Positions 20,790 through 30,136 are shown, counted from the first letter of the stretch. The stretch: 64,000 bases of DNA from Pseudomonas sp. Root562 (GCF_001427125.1 NZ_LMGK01000007.1:1-64000); one strand, 5' to 3'. Notes: a model not told the origin generated them from the letters alone. Numbers and translations are program-made.

Positions 20790-21938
20790 TCAGTAGGCAG
20801 CGCGGTAGATCTTCTCGATATCAATCGCGCTCAATTTGCGCGGATTGTTGCGCATCAAGCGTTCAATGCCCGCGGCTTCCACAGCCATGGCGGGGATGGC
20901 ATCCTCAGGCACCCCGAAACTGCGCAGACCCGCGGGGATTTCCACCGCTGCACACAATTCGGTCATGGCTTGCACGGCTTTATCGGCCGCCTCATTGACG
21001 CTCAACTGCGCGGTCTTCACGCCCATGGCCTCGGCGATATCCTGCATGCGTTCGACGCACGCCATTTTGTTCCAGGTCATGACATAGGGCAGCAGCAAGG
21101 CATTGCTGACGCCATGGGCAATATTGAATCGACCACCCAACGGATAGGCCAGCGCATGCACCGCCCCGACCCCGGCGTTGCCGAACGCCATGCCGGCCAT
21201 CAGGCTGGCGGTGGCCATGTCCTCGCGGGCCTGCAGGTTGGAGGGGTTGGCATAGGCCTTGGGCAAAGCCTGGGCGATCAGCTTGATCGCGCCGATGGCC
21301 AGGGCATCGGTGATCGGCGAGGCATTGACCGACAGGTAGGATTCGATGGCATGCACCAAGGCATCGACGCCACTGGCGGCGGTGACACTGCGCGGGCAGG
21401 TCAGGGTCATTTGCGGACTGACCAGTGCCACGTCCGGCAACAGGTAATCGCTGACGATGCCCTTCTTCAATTGCGCGACCTTGTCGGAAAGGATCGCCAC
21501 ATTGGTCACTTCTGAACCCGTGCCGGCGGTGGTCGGGATGGCGATCAGCGGCGGGCCTTTGCGCGGTACCTGGTCGACGCCGAACAAATCCTCCAGCGCG
21601 CCGTGATAACCGGCGTACGCCGCAACACTCTTGGCAATATCGATGGCACTGCCACCACCGAGGCCGATCAAGCCGTCATGCCCGCCTTCGCGGTAGACCT
21701 GCATGCAGTCTTCGACGATGGCGATTTCCGGATCGGGCAGCACCCGGTCGAAGATCTCGTAGGTTCGATCCCCCAACTGCGCCAGCGCCAGCTCTACGGT
21801 GCCGGACCTGACCAGCGCAGCGTCGGTGACGATCAGCGGGTTGTCGATGTCCAGTCGAGTGAGCTCGGCCGACAGTTGCTCGATGGCCCCTGCGCCGGTG
21901 ATCAGTTTGTGAGCGATTTTGAAAGAGGAAAGACTCAT
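20790..21938 (-). CDS. Iron-containing alcohol dehydrogenase
   Basis: Group III metal-dependent alcohol dehydrogenase, 382 residues. The NAD-binding [10 protein letters not shown] lies near residue 95, followed by [11 protein letters not shown] and the C-terminal iron-ligand histidines in [26 protein letters not shown]. The specific substrate cannot be read off. It lies downstream of and on the same strand as the agtABCD importer, 227 bases away beyond a REP doublet. If the importer carries GABA or 5-aminovalerate, a role with 4-hydroxybutyrate or 5-hydroxyvalerate is a reasonable guess, no more. I do not recall this gene here in PAO1 or KT2440. Confidence 0.85.
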   Translation of the reverse strand: MSLSSFKIAHKLITGAGAIEQLSAELTRLDIDNPLIVTDAALVRSGTVELALAQLGDRTYEIFDRVLPDPEIAIVEDCMQVYREGGHDGLIGLGGGSAIDIAKSVAAYAGYHGALEDLFGVDQVPRKGPPLIAIPTTAGTGSEVTNVAILSDKVAQLKKGIVSDYLLPDVALVSPQMTLTCPRSVTAASGVDALVHAIESYLSVNASPITDALAIGAIKLIAQALPKAYANPSNLQAREDMATASLMAGMAFGNAGVGAVHALAYPLGGRFNIAHGVSNALLLPYVMTWNKMACVERMQDIAEAMGVKTAQLSVNEAADKAVQAMTELCAAVEIPAGLRSFGVPEDAIPAMAVEAAGIERLMRNNPRKLSAIDIEKIYRAAY

Positions 21939-22036
21939 GTGCGCAGCCTCTTATAGATAGGGGAGCTGGGCACAATAGTAGCTGGGGATTGGGGGTTGTC
22001 TGCCATTCAGGTCATGAATGAGCGAGCCTGTAGCAC

Positions 22037-22148
22037 GATCGTTCCCACGCTCCGCGTGGGAATGCCTCAACGGACGCTCCGCGTTCGGCTCTGGATTGAG
22101 ACGCGGAGCGTCCCGGGCTGCGTTCCCACGCGGAGCGTGGGAACGATC
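22037..22148. repeat. REP doublet with 20-bp terminal inverted repeat
   Basis: A perfect 20-bp terminal inverted repeat (22037-22056 and 22129-22148) with two inner GACGC-type hairpins. It lies between agtD and the iron dehydrogenase. It is a diverged copy of 24309-24411, and the differences in its arms are compensated on the opposite arm, so the fold rather than the sequence is conserved. Confidence 0.85.
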
Positions 22149-22165
22149 ATCGCTGGCCGTCAAAC

Positions 22166-22984
22166 CTACGCGGTACGCAGTTTCTCGCTACGGCCACGCA
22201 GCCATTCCAGGGTCAGCAGCAGGATTACCGAGAAGGCGATCAGCAGCGTCGCGGCGGCGGCGATGGTCGGGCTGAGGTTTTCGCGGATACCGCTGAACAT
22301 CTGACGTGGCAAGGTCGCTTGCTCGGGGCCAGCGAGAAACAGGGTCACCACGACTTCATCGAAGGACGTCGCGAAGGCGAACAGCGCACCGGAAATCACC
22401 CCCGGTGCGATCAACGGCAACGTCACTCGCCGAAACGCGACCAGTGGCGAAGCACCGAGGCTCGCAGCGGCACGCACCAGATTGTGGTTGAAGCCCTGCA
22501 AGGTCGCCGACACCGTGATGATCACAAACGGCACGCCCAGCACCGCATGCACCACGATCAGCGAGAAGAAGCTGTTGCCCAGCCCCAATGGCGCGAAGAA
22601 CAGATAACTGGCCACACCGATGATCACCACCGGCACCACCATCGGCGAAATCACCAGCGCCATCACCAGCGCCTTGCCCGGGAAGTCACCACGGGTCAGG
22701 CCGATGGCCGCCAGCGTCCCGAAGATCATTGCCAGCACCGTCGCCGCGGGAGCGACGATGATGCTGTTCTTCAGGGCGCGCATCCATTCCGCCGACGCGA
22801 AGAAATCGTGATACCACTGCAGCGAGAAGCCTTGCAGCGGGTACACCAGGAAGCTGCCGGAGTTGAACGACAGCGGAATGATCACCAGCACCGGCAGGAT
22901 CAGGAACAACAGAATCAAGCCGCAGAGAATCCGCAAGCTGTAGAACCACACCCGTTCGATGGGCGACATGTAAGGACTCAGCAT
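22166..22984 (-). CDS. agtD: ABC importer permease (PotC type), AgtD-like
   Basis: 272-residue inner-membrane permease with six hydrophobic segments and the cytoplasmic EAA-like loop AAASLGASPLVAFRRVTLPLIAPG. This is the second permease of a polyamine/opine-type importer. The gene order ATPase, binding protein, permease, permease beside an SBP-domain histidine kinase matches PA0600-PA0606, where agtABCD takes up GABA and 5-aminovalerate. It starts 12 bases after agtC. Confidence 0.8.
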   Translation of the reverse strand: MLSPYMSPIERVWFYSLRILCGLILLFLILPVLVIIPLSFNSGSFLVYPLQGFSLQWYHDFFASAEWMRALKNSIIVAPAATVLAMIFGTLAAIGLTRGDFPGKALVMALVISPMVVPVVIIGVASYLFFAPLGLGNSFFSLIVVHAVLGVPFVIITVSATLQGFNHNLVRAAASLGASPLVAFRRVTLPLIAPGVISGALFAFATSFDEVVVTLFLAGPEQATLPRQMFSGIRENLSPTIAAAATLLIAFSVILLLTLEWLRGRSEKLRTA

Positions 22985-22996
22985 TTCGTTCTCCCC

Positions 22997-24244
22997 TTAG
23001 CTCAGGCGCAGGCGGCTCGCGCCCACCAGCCAGCTGTAAATCAGATAAAGCACGACCGTCGCCAGCAACAGCAGGCCGCCCAGCGCGGTCGCCATGCCCC
23101 AGTTGATGCTGGTGTTGGTGTAGAACGCGACGAAGTAGCTGACCATTTGATCGTTCGGGCTGCCCAGCAACGCCGGGGTGATGTAGTAGCCGATGGCAAG
23201 GATGAACACCAACAGGCAACCGGCGCCGACACCGGCATAGGTCTGCGGGAAGTACACCCGCCAGAAGCTTGCGAACGGATGGCAACCGAGGGAAATCGCG
23301 GCGCGCATGTAGGTCGGCGAGATGCCTTTCATCACGCTGTAGATCGGCAGGATCATGAATGGCAGCAGGATGTGCACCATCGAGATGTAGACCCCGACGC
23401 GGTTGAACACCAGTTCGATCGGCTTGTCGATGATGCCCATGGCCATCAAGCCACTGTTTATCAGTCCACCCGATTGCAGCAACACGATCCACGCGGCGAC
23501 CCGTACCAGAATCGAGGTCCAGAACGGCAGCAGCACCAGAATCATCAGCAGGTTGCTCTGGCGCGACGGCAGGTTCGCCAGCAGGTAAGCCAGTGGATAG
23601 GCCAATACCAGGCAGATCACGGTGATGATCAGGCCCATCCAGAAGGTACGGGCGAAGATGTCGAGGTAGATCGCCTGGTCCGGAGTGGCCGGGGCGATTT
23701 CGCCGAGGTCGTCGATACGGTGATCGACGGCGGCCAGCAAGTAGTACGGGGTAATGCTGCTGGTGTTGCGACGTACCGCTTGCCAGTAGGCCGGATCGCC
23801 CCAGCGCTCATCGAGACCTTCCAGCGCTTCTTTATAAGAGGCCGGCTCGGTGGCAAGCGGCAAGGCGCGGGCGGTTTTGGTCAGCAGGCTGCGGTAGCCG
23901 GCCAATTCCATGTTCAGGCGCTTGGACAAATCGCCCAGCGTTTGATTCTTGCGGGCTTCGGCGAGGTCTTCGGCGGCCGCTTTGTAAACCGGTTCAGCGG
24001 GCAGGCCGCGGCCGTCCCAGCTGGCGATGGCGGACACGGTGCGCGGCATGCCGCCGACCACTTCCGGGTTGCCCACGCTTTTGTAGAGCAGCGCCACGAT
24101 CGGCACCAGAAACACCAGCAACAGAAACAGCACCAATGGCGCGATCAGTGCCTGGGCCTTCCAGCGGTTGACCCGCTCGGCATGCTTGAGCCGCTGCTTC
24201 AAGGTGGGGTCAGTACCCGCGTTCACGGGAACGGCGATAGCCAT
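22997..24244 (-). CDS. agtC: ABC importer permease (PotB type), AgtC-like
   Basis: 415-residue permease, longer than usual because a periplasmic insert of about 160 residues (roughly 65-200) follows the first membrane segment. Six membrane segments and the EAA-like loop AAISLGCHPFASFWRVYFPQTYAG are present. It pairs with the 272-residue permease downstream. A 323-base gap with two REP elements separates it from the binding-protein gene, so its expression may be lowered relative to that gene. Confidence 0.8.
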   Translation of the reverse strand: MAIAVPVNAGTDPTLKQRLKHAERVNRWKAQALIAPLVLFLLLVFLVPIVALLYKSVGNPEVVGGMPRTVSAIASWDGRGLPAEPVYKAAAEDLAEARKNQTLGDLSKRLNMELAGYRSLLTKTARALPLATEPASYKEALEGLDERWGDPAYWQAVRRNTSSITPYYLLAAVDHRIDDLGEIAPATPDQAIYLDIFARTFWMGLIITVICLVLAYPLAYLLANLPSRQSNLLMILVLLPFWTSILVRVAAWIVLLQSGGLINSGLMAMGIIDKPIELVFNRVGVYISMVHILLPFMILPIYSVMKGISPTYMRAAISLGCHPFASFWRVYFPQTYAGVGAGCLLVFILAIGYYITPALLGSPNDQMVSYFVAFYTNTSINWGMATALGGLLLLATVVLYLIYSWLVGASRLRLS

Positions 24245-24308
24245 GGCGTACTCCGGAAATCTTTGGTCATTGCAGAAGTGGTAAATACCGCTTCGAATTT
24301 TTGGTACT

Positions 24309-24411
24309 GATCGTTCCCACGCTCTGCGTGGGAACGCATCCAGTGACGCTCTGCGTCACAGGGACGCGGAGCGTCCCGGGCGGCATTCCCACGCAGAGCG
24401 TGGGAACGATC
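24309..24411. repeat. REP doublet with 20-bp terminal inverted repeat
   Basis: Perfect 20-bp terminal inverted repeat (24309-24328 and 24392-24411) and inner GACGCTCTGCGTC and GACGCGGAGCGTC hairpins. It is the same element and orientation as 22037-22148; the two copies bracket the permease genes. Confidence 0.85.
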
Positions 24412-24420
24412 ATCCATTCC

Positions 24421-24534
24421 TTGTGGCGAGCGAGCTTGCTCGCGCTGGGCTGCGAAGCGGCCCCAAAATCGTGTTGGCACTGCCAATTTTGTGAGTGCTG
24501 CGCACTCAAGCGGGAGCAAGCTCCCTCGCCACAA
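24421..24534. repeat. REP doublet (GCGAGC type)
   Basis: Outer arms TTGTGGCGAG (24421-24430) and CTCGCCACAA (24525-24534) with inner AGCTTGCTCGC and GGGAGCAAGCTCCC hairpins. It fills the agtB-agtC gap together with the preceding doublet; nothing else is visible in 24245-24567. Confidence 0.8.
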
Positions 24535-24560
24535 AAGCTCGCCCTCACAGGAGGGCGAGC
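24533..24560 (-). terminator. agtB terminator or mRNA-stabilising hairpin
   Basis: A perfect GCTCGCCCT/AGGGCGAGC stem (24537-24560), followed on the minus strand by TTTTG, lies 7 bases after the agtB stop. As the permease genes follow on the same strand, it is probably a partial terminator that favours excess binding protein. Confidence 0.75.
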
Positions 24561-24567
24561 CCTCCAG

Positions 24568-25611
24568 TTACTTCGCAGCCCAGGAATTGAAGCGCTGTTC
24601 CAGTTGCTCGCCGTTGTCAGCCCAGAAGCTGACATCGATCTGCACCTGGTTGGCGATGTTTTCCGGGGTGGTCGGCATGTCTTTCAGGACATCCTTGGCC
24701 AGCAACGGTACGGCTTGGGTGTTGGCCGGGCCGTAGGCGATGTTTTCCGAGTAGGTCTTCTGCTGCTGTGGCTGAACCGAGAAAGCGATGAATTTCTTCG
24801 CCGCTTCGGCACGCTTGGCGTCCAGACCTTTTGGAATGGCCCATGCGTCGAAGTCGTAGATGCCGCCGTTCCACACCACTTTCAGGTTGCTTTCTTTCTG
24901 CACGGCAGCGATACGGCCGTTGTAGGCCGAACTCATGACCACGTCACCGGAAGCGAGGTACTGCGGCGGCTGTGCGCCGGCTTCCCACCACTGGATGTTT
25001 GGCTTGAGCTCATCGAGTTTCTTGAACGCGCGATCCTGACCGTCCTTGCCGGCCAGCACTTTGTAGACGTCTTTGGGCGCAACGCCGTCGGCCATCAGTG
25101 CGAATTCCAGGGTGTACTTGGCGCCTTTGCGCAGGCCGCGCTTGCCCGGGAACTGCTTGGTGTCCCAGAAATCCGCCCAGCTGGTCGGTGCGGTTTTCAG
25201 CTTGTCGGCGTTGTAGGCCAACACGGTCGACCACACGAAGAAGCCCACGCCGCATGGCTGGATGGCGCCCTTGACATAATCTTCGGTCTTGCCGAACAGC
25301 GCAGGGTCCAGTTGCTCGAACATGTCTTCGTCACAACCACGGGACAGCTCTGGCGATTCAACCTCTACCAGATCCCAGGACACGCTTTTGGTGTCGACCA
25401 TGGCCTTGACCTTGGCCATTTCACCGTTGTACTCGCCCGCCACGATTTTACCGTTGCCCGCCGCTTCCCACGGTGCGTAAAAGGCTTTGACCTGCGCCGC
25501 CTTGTTCGCCCCGCCAAAGGACACCACGGTCAGGTCCGGGCCTGCGGCCATCGCGTGCGAGGCGCCGATCATGCCCATGACCAGAGCTGTGAATTTCAGG
25601 GATTTCAACAT
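24568..25611 (-). CDS. agtB: Periplasmic solute-binding protein (PotD type), AgtB-like
   Basis: 347-residue extracellular solute-binding protein of the spermidine/putrescine family. A signal peptide (about residues 1-22, ending AMA/AG) is followed by VVSFGGANKAAQVKAFY. Two cysteines (CDEDMF and QPCGVGF) could form a disulfide. Start 25611 is set by the signal peptide. It lies 44 bases after the ATPase gene. The substrate is assigned by gene order to the AgtB group (GABA, 5-aminovalerate); polyamines remain possible. Confidence 0.82.
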   Translation of the reverse strand: MLKSLKFTALVMGMIGASHAMAAGPDLTVVSFGGANKAAQVKAFYAPWEAAGNGKIVAGEYNGEMAKVKAMVDTKSVSWDLVEVESPELSRGCDEDMFEQLDPALFGKTEDYVKGAIQPCGVGFFVWSTVLAYNADKLKTAPTSWADFWDTKQFPGKRGLRKGAKYTLEFALMADGVAPKDVYKVLAGKDGQDRAFKKLDELKPNIQWWEAGAQPPQYLASGDVVMSSAYNGRIAAVQKESNLKVVWNGGIYDFDAWAIPKGLDAKRAEAAKKFIAFSVQPQQQKTYSENIAYGPANTQAVPLLAKDVLKDMPTTPENIANQVQIDVSFWADNGEQLEQRFNSWAAK

Positions 25612-25655
25612 TGATATTGTTCTCCACGTGCAGGGTTGGTGAAGCAGAAGGGCGA

Positions 25656-26780
25656 TCAGTTCGCCTCTAGAAGTGGGTCGAGCGCACGAACGTGTTCGAC
25701 CTGCCAGCCAAGCGGTACCACATCGCCGACCGCCAGCCCCGGATCGAGCTCGGCAATCGGTTGTTTCACGAAGAAGTCGGTTTTGCCGCAGACTTCCAGG
25801 CGAACCCGGACGTGGTCGCCCAGATAGATGAATTCCGCCACCCTTCCGGAGAAGCGGTTGACGCACGACTCACTGGAACCATTGAGGCTCACGCGTTCCG
25901 GGCGGATAGACAAGGTGACGGGTTCGCCAGTCCGGCCGACATTGACCGCCAGGGCTTCGACCTTTTCACCACGTCCCAGCTCGACGATGCAGCGGTCGCC
26001 GGTCTGGCTGTGCAGGCGGCCATTGAGACGGTTGTTCTCGCCGATGAAGTTGGCGACGAAGGTATTTTTCGGCTCTTCGTAGAGGGTGCGCGGCGGCGCG
26101 ATCTGCTGGATTTCGCCTTGATGGAACACCGCCACCCGGTCAGACATGGTCAAGGCTTCACCCTGATCGTGGGTCACGTAGACCACGGTCACGCCCAGAC
26201 GCTGGTGCAGGTGTTTGATTTCCATCTGCATGTGTTCACGCAGCTGCTTGTCGAGGGCGCCGAGGGGTTCGTCCATCAGGACCAGTTGCGGTTCGAACAC
26301 CAAGGCGCGAGCCAGTGCCACACGCTGCTGCTGACCGCCGGACAGTTGCGCCGGGTAACGCTGGGCGAACGTATCGAGCTGCACCATGCTCAGGACTTTT
26401 TTGACTTTGTCACTGACGTCGCTTTTATTCAGGCCGCGCACGGTCAGCGGGAACGCCAGGTTCTCGGCGACGGTCATGTGCGGGAACAACGCGTAGTTCT
26501 GGAACACCATGCCGATGTCGCGCTTGTGCGGCGGCACGTTGTTGATAGCGCGCCCGGCCAGCAGGATTTCGCCCGCGGTCGGTGTTTCGAAACCGGCGAG
26601 CATCATCAGGCTGGTGGTCTTGCCGGAGCCGGACGGCCCGAGCAAGGTGAGGAATTCGCCTTTGCGAATGTCCAGGTTGAGGTCTTTGACGATCAGGTTC
26701 TCGCCGTCGTAGCTCTTTTGCACTCCACGAAAGCTGACCAGAACATCATTGGCCCCTGCACTTGAATCGACCTGGCTCAT
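25656..26780 (-). CDS. agtA: ABC importer ATPase (PotA type), AgtA-like
   Basis: 374-residue ATPase energising the importer. Walker A is GPSGSGKTT (48-56), the Q-loop is MVFQNYALFP, the signature is LSGGQQQR, Walker B is LVLMDEPLGALD and the switch His is in VYVTHDQ; a TOBE domain fills the last 100 residues. ATG 26780 follows AAAGG by 7 bases; a GTG two codons upstream overlaps that site and is less likely. First gene of agtABCD. Confidence 0.86.
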   Translation of the reverse strand: MSQVDSSAGANDVLVSFRGVQKSYDGENLIVKDLNLDIRKGEFLTLLGPSGSGKTTSLMMLAGFETPTAGEILLAGRAINNVPPHKRDIGMVFQNYALFPHMTVAENLAFPLTVRGLNKSDVSDKVKKVLSMVQLDTFAQRYPAQLSGGQQQRVALARALVFEPQLVLMDEPLGALDKQLREHMQMEIKHLHQRLGVTVVYVTHDQGEALTMSDRVAVFHQGEIQQIAPPRTLYEEPKNTFVANFIGENNRLNGRLHSQTGDRCIVELGRGEKVEALAVNVGRTGEPVTLSIRPERVSLNGSSESCVNRFSGRVAEFIYLGDHVRVRLEVCGKTDFFVKQPIAELDPGLAVGDVVPLGWQVEHVRALDPLLEAN

Positions 26781-27106
26781 ACCCACACCTTTGTTGTTGA
26801 TGACTGCTGTGGACTAAGCCTAGTGGACGCTGGGACCTGCGCAAATCGGGGCGCAGGAGAGATTCGCCTCAGCCGGATGGAAGGTTGGGGGTAGGGATTG
26901 CCCTACAAGGATGGCGCGTTTTGGCAAACGCGGCGACAAGCTGTCAGCTGCAGGCCGCGAGCAACGGCAAAACGGGTATCCAGGGGCTGTCGCGAATGGA
27001 TACGGCCGGCGCCGTCCCCCTGTAGGAGCCAGGCTTGCCGGCGAAGGCGATTTCGAGGACGCCTTCGCCGGCAAGCCTGGCCCCTACAGGGGGATTGGGC
27101 ACAGCG
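26781..27106. other. agtR-agtA intergenic region
   Basis: About 325 bases without a gene. The half near agtA (26781-27000) should carry the agtA promoter; I see no good -35/-10 pair or sigma-54 box. The half near agtR holds the large palindrome 27016-27093. Confidence 0.5.
27016..27093. repeat. 34-bp-arm palindrome (REP type)
   Basis: Arms 27016-27049 and 27060-27093 are complementary with one mismatch around a loop of about ten bases. The CCTGTAGGAGC and GCCGGCGAAGGC elements are typical Pseudomonas REP sequences. It lies just after the agtR stop (27107) and could also terminate agtSR transcription. Confidence 0.85.
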
Positions 27107-27736
27107 TCAGAGGAGCTTGTGTTCCATCGCGTACTTCACCAGCTCGGCCAGCGACGTGATGTTGAGCTTCTGCATCAGGCGCGCCTTGTGGGTGCTGATG
27201 GTCTTGCTGCTCAGGGCCAGTTGCTGGGCGATGTCGTTGACGTTGGCGCCCTGGGCCAGACGTTCGAACACCGAGAACTCACGCTCCGAAAGCAATGAAT
27301 GCAACGGTCGCGAGTCGGTCAGGCCGACCTCGAAGACCATCCGATCGGCCAAGTCAGGATCGATGTAACGACCACCTGCGGCGACCCGGCGAATAGCCGT
27401 GAGCAACAGCGCCGGATCACTGTCCTTGGTCGCATATCCCGCGGCTCCGACTTTCAACGCCCGGGCGGCCATTTGCGCTTCGTCATGCATCGACAGCACC
27501 AGGATCACCGGCGGATTGTTCAGCGCACGAATCCGGGGAATTGCTTCCAGACCATTCACGCCGGGCATGGAGATATCCAGCAACACCACCTCGCAGGGTA
27601 CATGCCGCAACGTTTCGAGCAATTGTTCGCCGTTGCTCGCCTCCCCTACCACCAGCAAGTCCTTGGCCAGGCCGATCAACTGTTTGATGCCTTCGCGGAC
27701 GATGGTGTGGTCTTCGGCTACCAGTACACGGATCAC
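27107..27736 (-). CDS. agtR: NarL/FixJ response regulator, AgtR-like
   Basis: 209-residue response regulator. The receiver has the acidic pocket AEDH (residues 7-10), phospho-acceptor D54 in VVLLDISMPG, and the switch residues S and K in LSMHD and TKDSDP. The C-terminal LuxR-type HTH has LSEREFSVFERLAQG and SSKTISTHKARLMQKL. It is directly joined to the histidine kinase gene (kinase stop and regulator start abut) and reads toward the importer, matching AgtR control of agtABCD. Confidence 0.87.
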   Translation of the reverse strand: MIRVLVAEDHTIVREGIKQLIGLAKDLLVVGEASNGEQLLETLRHVPCEVVLLDISMPGVNGLEAIPRIRALNNPPVILVLSMHDEAQMAARALKVGAAGYATKDSDPALLLTAIRRVAAGGRYIDPDLADRMVFEVGLTDSRPLHSLLSEREFSVFERLAQGANVNDIAQQLALSSKTISTHKARLMQKLNITSLAELVKYAMEHKLL

Positions 27737-30136
27737 TTATTTATCCTCATCCAATGGCACTCGCACACTCAGGGTCGTGCCCTCCCCCGGCTCACTCTCA
27801 AGCGACAACTCACCGCCCATGATCAGCACCCGCTCGCGCATGCCGACCAAGCCAAAGGACGTTGGCCTGCCAGCTGCGGCGACGAATCCTACGCCATCAT
27901 CGCTGACCGTCAGACACAGCACTTCGCCTTCTCGGGTCAGTGTCAGTTCAACAGTATGCGCTTGGGCGTGGCGCATGACATTGGTCAACGCTTCCTGAAG
28001 GATGCGAAACAGACCGATCGCCTTGGCATCGCTGAGCACCGGCAAATTGTCCGGCACCTGCACCAGACACGGAATCTGTGTGCGCGCCTCGAAGCGCCGG
28101 GCCTGCCATTCGATGGCCGAGGCGATCCCGGCATCGAGAATCGGCGGGCGTAATGCCGTGGCCACATCGCGGACCAGCTGGAACAGCTGGGCGATCAGAC
28201 GTTTCATGCTGTTCAAGCGCTCGTTCAGCCCAGGGTCGAGCTGCGCGTAGGCCAATTCGCACATGGACGTTTCCAGCTTCAACACGGTCAGCATCTGCCC
28301 CAACTCGTCGTGCACTTCCCGGGCAATCCGCGCCTTTTCTTCTTCGCGCACGCTCTCAAGGTGCGCCGACAACTCCCGCAACTGCTCGCGGGAGCTGGCC
28401 AGTTCCAATTCGATGCGTTTGCTCTCACTTATGTCCCAGACGATGCCGTCCCAGACATAGGCGCCGTCCTCCAGTTGCCGGGTGATCGCCTTGATTTCCG
28501 CCCAGCGCTGTTCGCCCTGGCGCGTGAGAATCCGCCCTTGCCAGGACCAGTCACTGTCGGTATCCAGAGCATGATCCTGGGTCTGGTGATAACTGGCCTT
28601 GTCGTCCGGGTGCACCAGGCTGCGCAAGCCTTTGTCACGATGGGCCAGGGTCGCCGGCGAGTATCCCACCAGGCTCTCGCTGCCTTCGCTGATGTAGGCA
28701 AAGTCAATTTGACCTGTGACTGGCGCCCGTTCCAGGCGAAAGACAAGTCCGGGTACATTCGCCGCGATCCCCTGCAGCCGCGCCTCGCTTTCCTGCAACG
28801 CTGCCAGGGCGCGGCGACGTTCAGTAACGTCGGTGAGATAAACCACCAGGTATTCGCCATCGCGAAAGCGCAGGAAGCTCAGCGAAACATCGGCCGGCAG
28901 GATGCTGCCGTCGGCCCGCAAGCAATTGGTTTCGAAACTTTGTGGCGTTTCGTCGCTGGCCCTGGCGCTCTTCCACAGGTTTAACCAGCGATCCATGTGC
29001 AGGCCGGGTTCGAACTCGATCAATGGACGGTCGATGATCCCGCCGGATGGATAGCCAAGCATGGTTTCGGCGGCACGGTTGGCGTAGCGCACGTGACTGT
29101 CCCAATTGACCCAAAGGATGCCGACAGTGCTTTGATCGATGGAAAACTGGGTCAGCCGCAGGGCTTCTTCACTGGCGGCGCGCAAGGCGATGTCGGCCTG
29201 CGCGGCCGCCAGTCGCTGCTCAAGGCTGTGCTGCTGACGACGCTGCCAGAGCACAATGGCCATGCAGCTCAACGCCAGCACCAACAACAAAAGGCAAAGG
29301 TTTTGCCAAAACCCGGGCGATTCGGTGAGTCGCGGGTACTTGGGTTGCAGCCATTGGTTGTGCAGGGTTTCCAGATCCTTGGCCGGGATCGCCCGCAGTG
29401 CGCTTTCGACAATGCCGGCCAGTTGCGGTTTGTCGCGCAGCGTAGCCACCCGTAGCAGCTGCGGCAGGCCAATATCACCCACGACTACCAACCCGGAAAA
29501 TTCCGGTTCGACCGACAGCCGTCCCAACTGCGCCTCATCGACCACGGCATAGCCAGCCTGCTGACTCAACAACAATTGCAGCGCCTGCCGTTCCATCGGC
29601 ACGCCCTGAAGGTTCAGGTGCGGATAGTTGCCGCGCAGGTAGTCGGCGGTGGCGCTGGGCATTCGCACGGCCACGCGGGTCTGGCTGTCGAGCTTCTCGA
29701 GTTCCACTGCACCGGTGCTTTTCTGGTCGCTGACCACCAGTTGCGGCACCCGCATGTAGGGATCGGAAAACTGCCAGAGGCGCAGACCGCCGGGCGTTTG
29801 GCTCAGTCCCGGGGCGATATCGATTTCACCGGCACGCGCGGCGGCCTCCAGCTGCTCAAGATCAGGAAAGTTACGCCAGCTCAGCTCGACCTTGAGCGAC
29901 TTGGCCAGCCATTTCATCAGCTCGACATTGACCCCCGACAAGCGCTGCAAACGGCGATCGTATTGAGCATAGGGAGCCTGCAACACCAGCCCGACACGCA
30001 ACTCGCCCTGTTGTGCCAGCCATTGTTGCTGGTCGGCAGACAAAGCTGCGACGTGCGCCGGTGGCGCGGCCGCCGCCCAGCCCATCAAGGGAAAGCACAC
30101 CCAGCCGATAACCCACAGGCAGCGAAAACGCATCAT
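27737..30136 (-). CDS. agtS: Sensor histidine kinase with SBP-type input, AgtS-like
   Basis: 799-residue membrane sensor. A signal peptide leads to a periplasmic SBP_bac_3 domain (about 30-270). A membrane segment lies near residue 290, followed by two PAS domains (about 330-450 and 455-580), a HisKA_3 region with the phospho-acceptor His in RIAREVHDELGQML, and HATPase with NVMRHAQA and DDGVGF. Start 30136 follows GAGAG. Using an amino-acid-binding fold as sensor next to an amino-acid-type importer suggests that the imported ligand, or a relative, is sensed outside the inner membrane. Confidence 0.87.
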   Translation of the reverse strand: MMRFRCLWVIGWVCFPLMGWAAAAPPAHVAALSADQQQWLAQQGELRVGLVLQAPYAQYDRRLQRLSGVNVELMKWLAKSLKVELSWRNFPDLEQLEAAARAGEIDIAPGLSQTPGGLRLWQFSDPYMRVPQLVVSDQKSTGAVELEKLDSQTRVAVRMPSATADYLRGNYPHLNLQGVPMERQALQLLLSQQAGYAVVDEAQLGRLSVEPEFSGLVVVGDIGLPQLLRVATLRDKPQLAGIVESALRAIPAKDLETLHNQWLQPKYPRLTESPGFWQNLCLLLLVLALSCMAIVLWQRRQQHSLEQRLAAAQADIALRAASEEALRLTQFSIDQSTVGILWVNWDSHVRYANRAAETMLGYPSGGIIDRPLIEFEPGLHMDRWLNLWKSARASDETPQSFETNCLRADGSILPADVSLSFLRFRDGEYLVVYLTDVTERRRALAALQESEARLQGIAANVPGLVFRLERAPVTGQIDFAYISEGSESLVGYSPATLAHRDKGLRSLVHPDDKASYHQTQDHALDTDSDWSWQGRILTRQGEQRWAEIKAITRQLEDGAYVWDGIVWDISESKRIELELASSREQLRELSAHLESVREEEKARIAREVHDELGQMLTVLKLETSMCELAYAQLDPGLNERLNSMKRLIAQLFQLVRDVATALRPPILDAGIASAIEWQARRFEARTQIPCLVQVPDNLPVLSDAKAIGLFRILQEALTNVMRHAQAHTVELTLTREGEVLCLTVSDDGVGFVAAAGRPTSFGLVGMRERVLIMGGELSLESEPGEGTTLSVRVPLDEDK

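Noticed and set aside
22319..24310. 663-codon plus-strand open frame opposite the permease genes
   Set aside because: It is rich in Gln, His and Arg as expected from the complement of high-GC membrane-protein genes and has no start signals; the minus-strand permeases explain the region.
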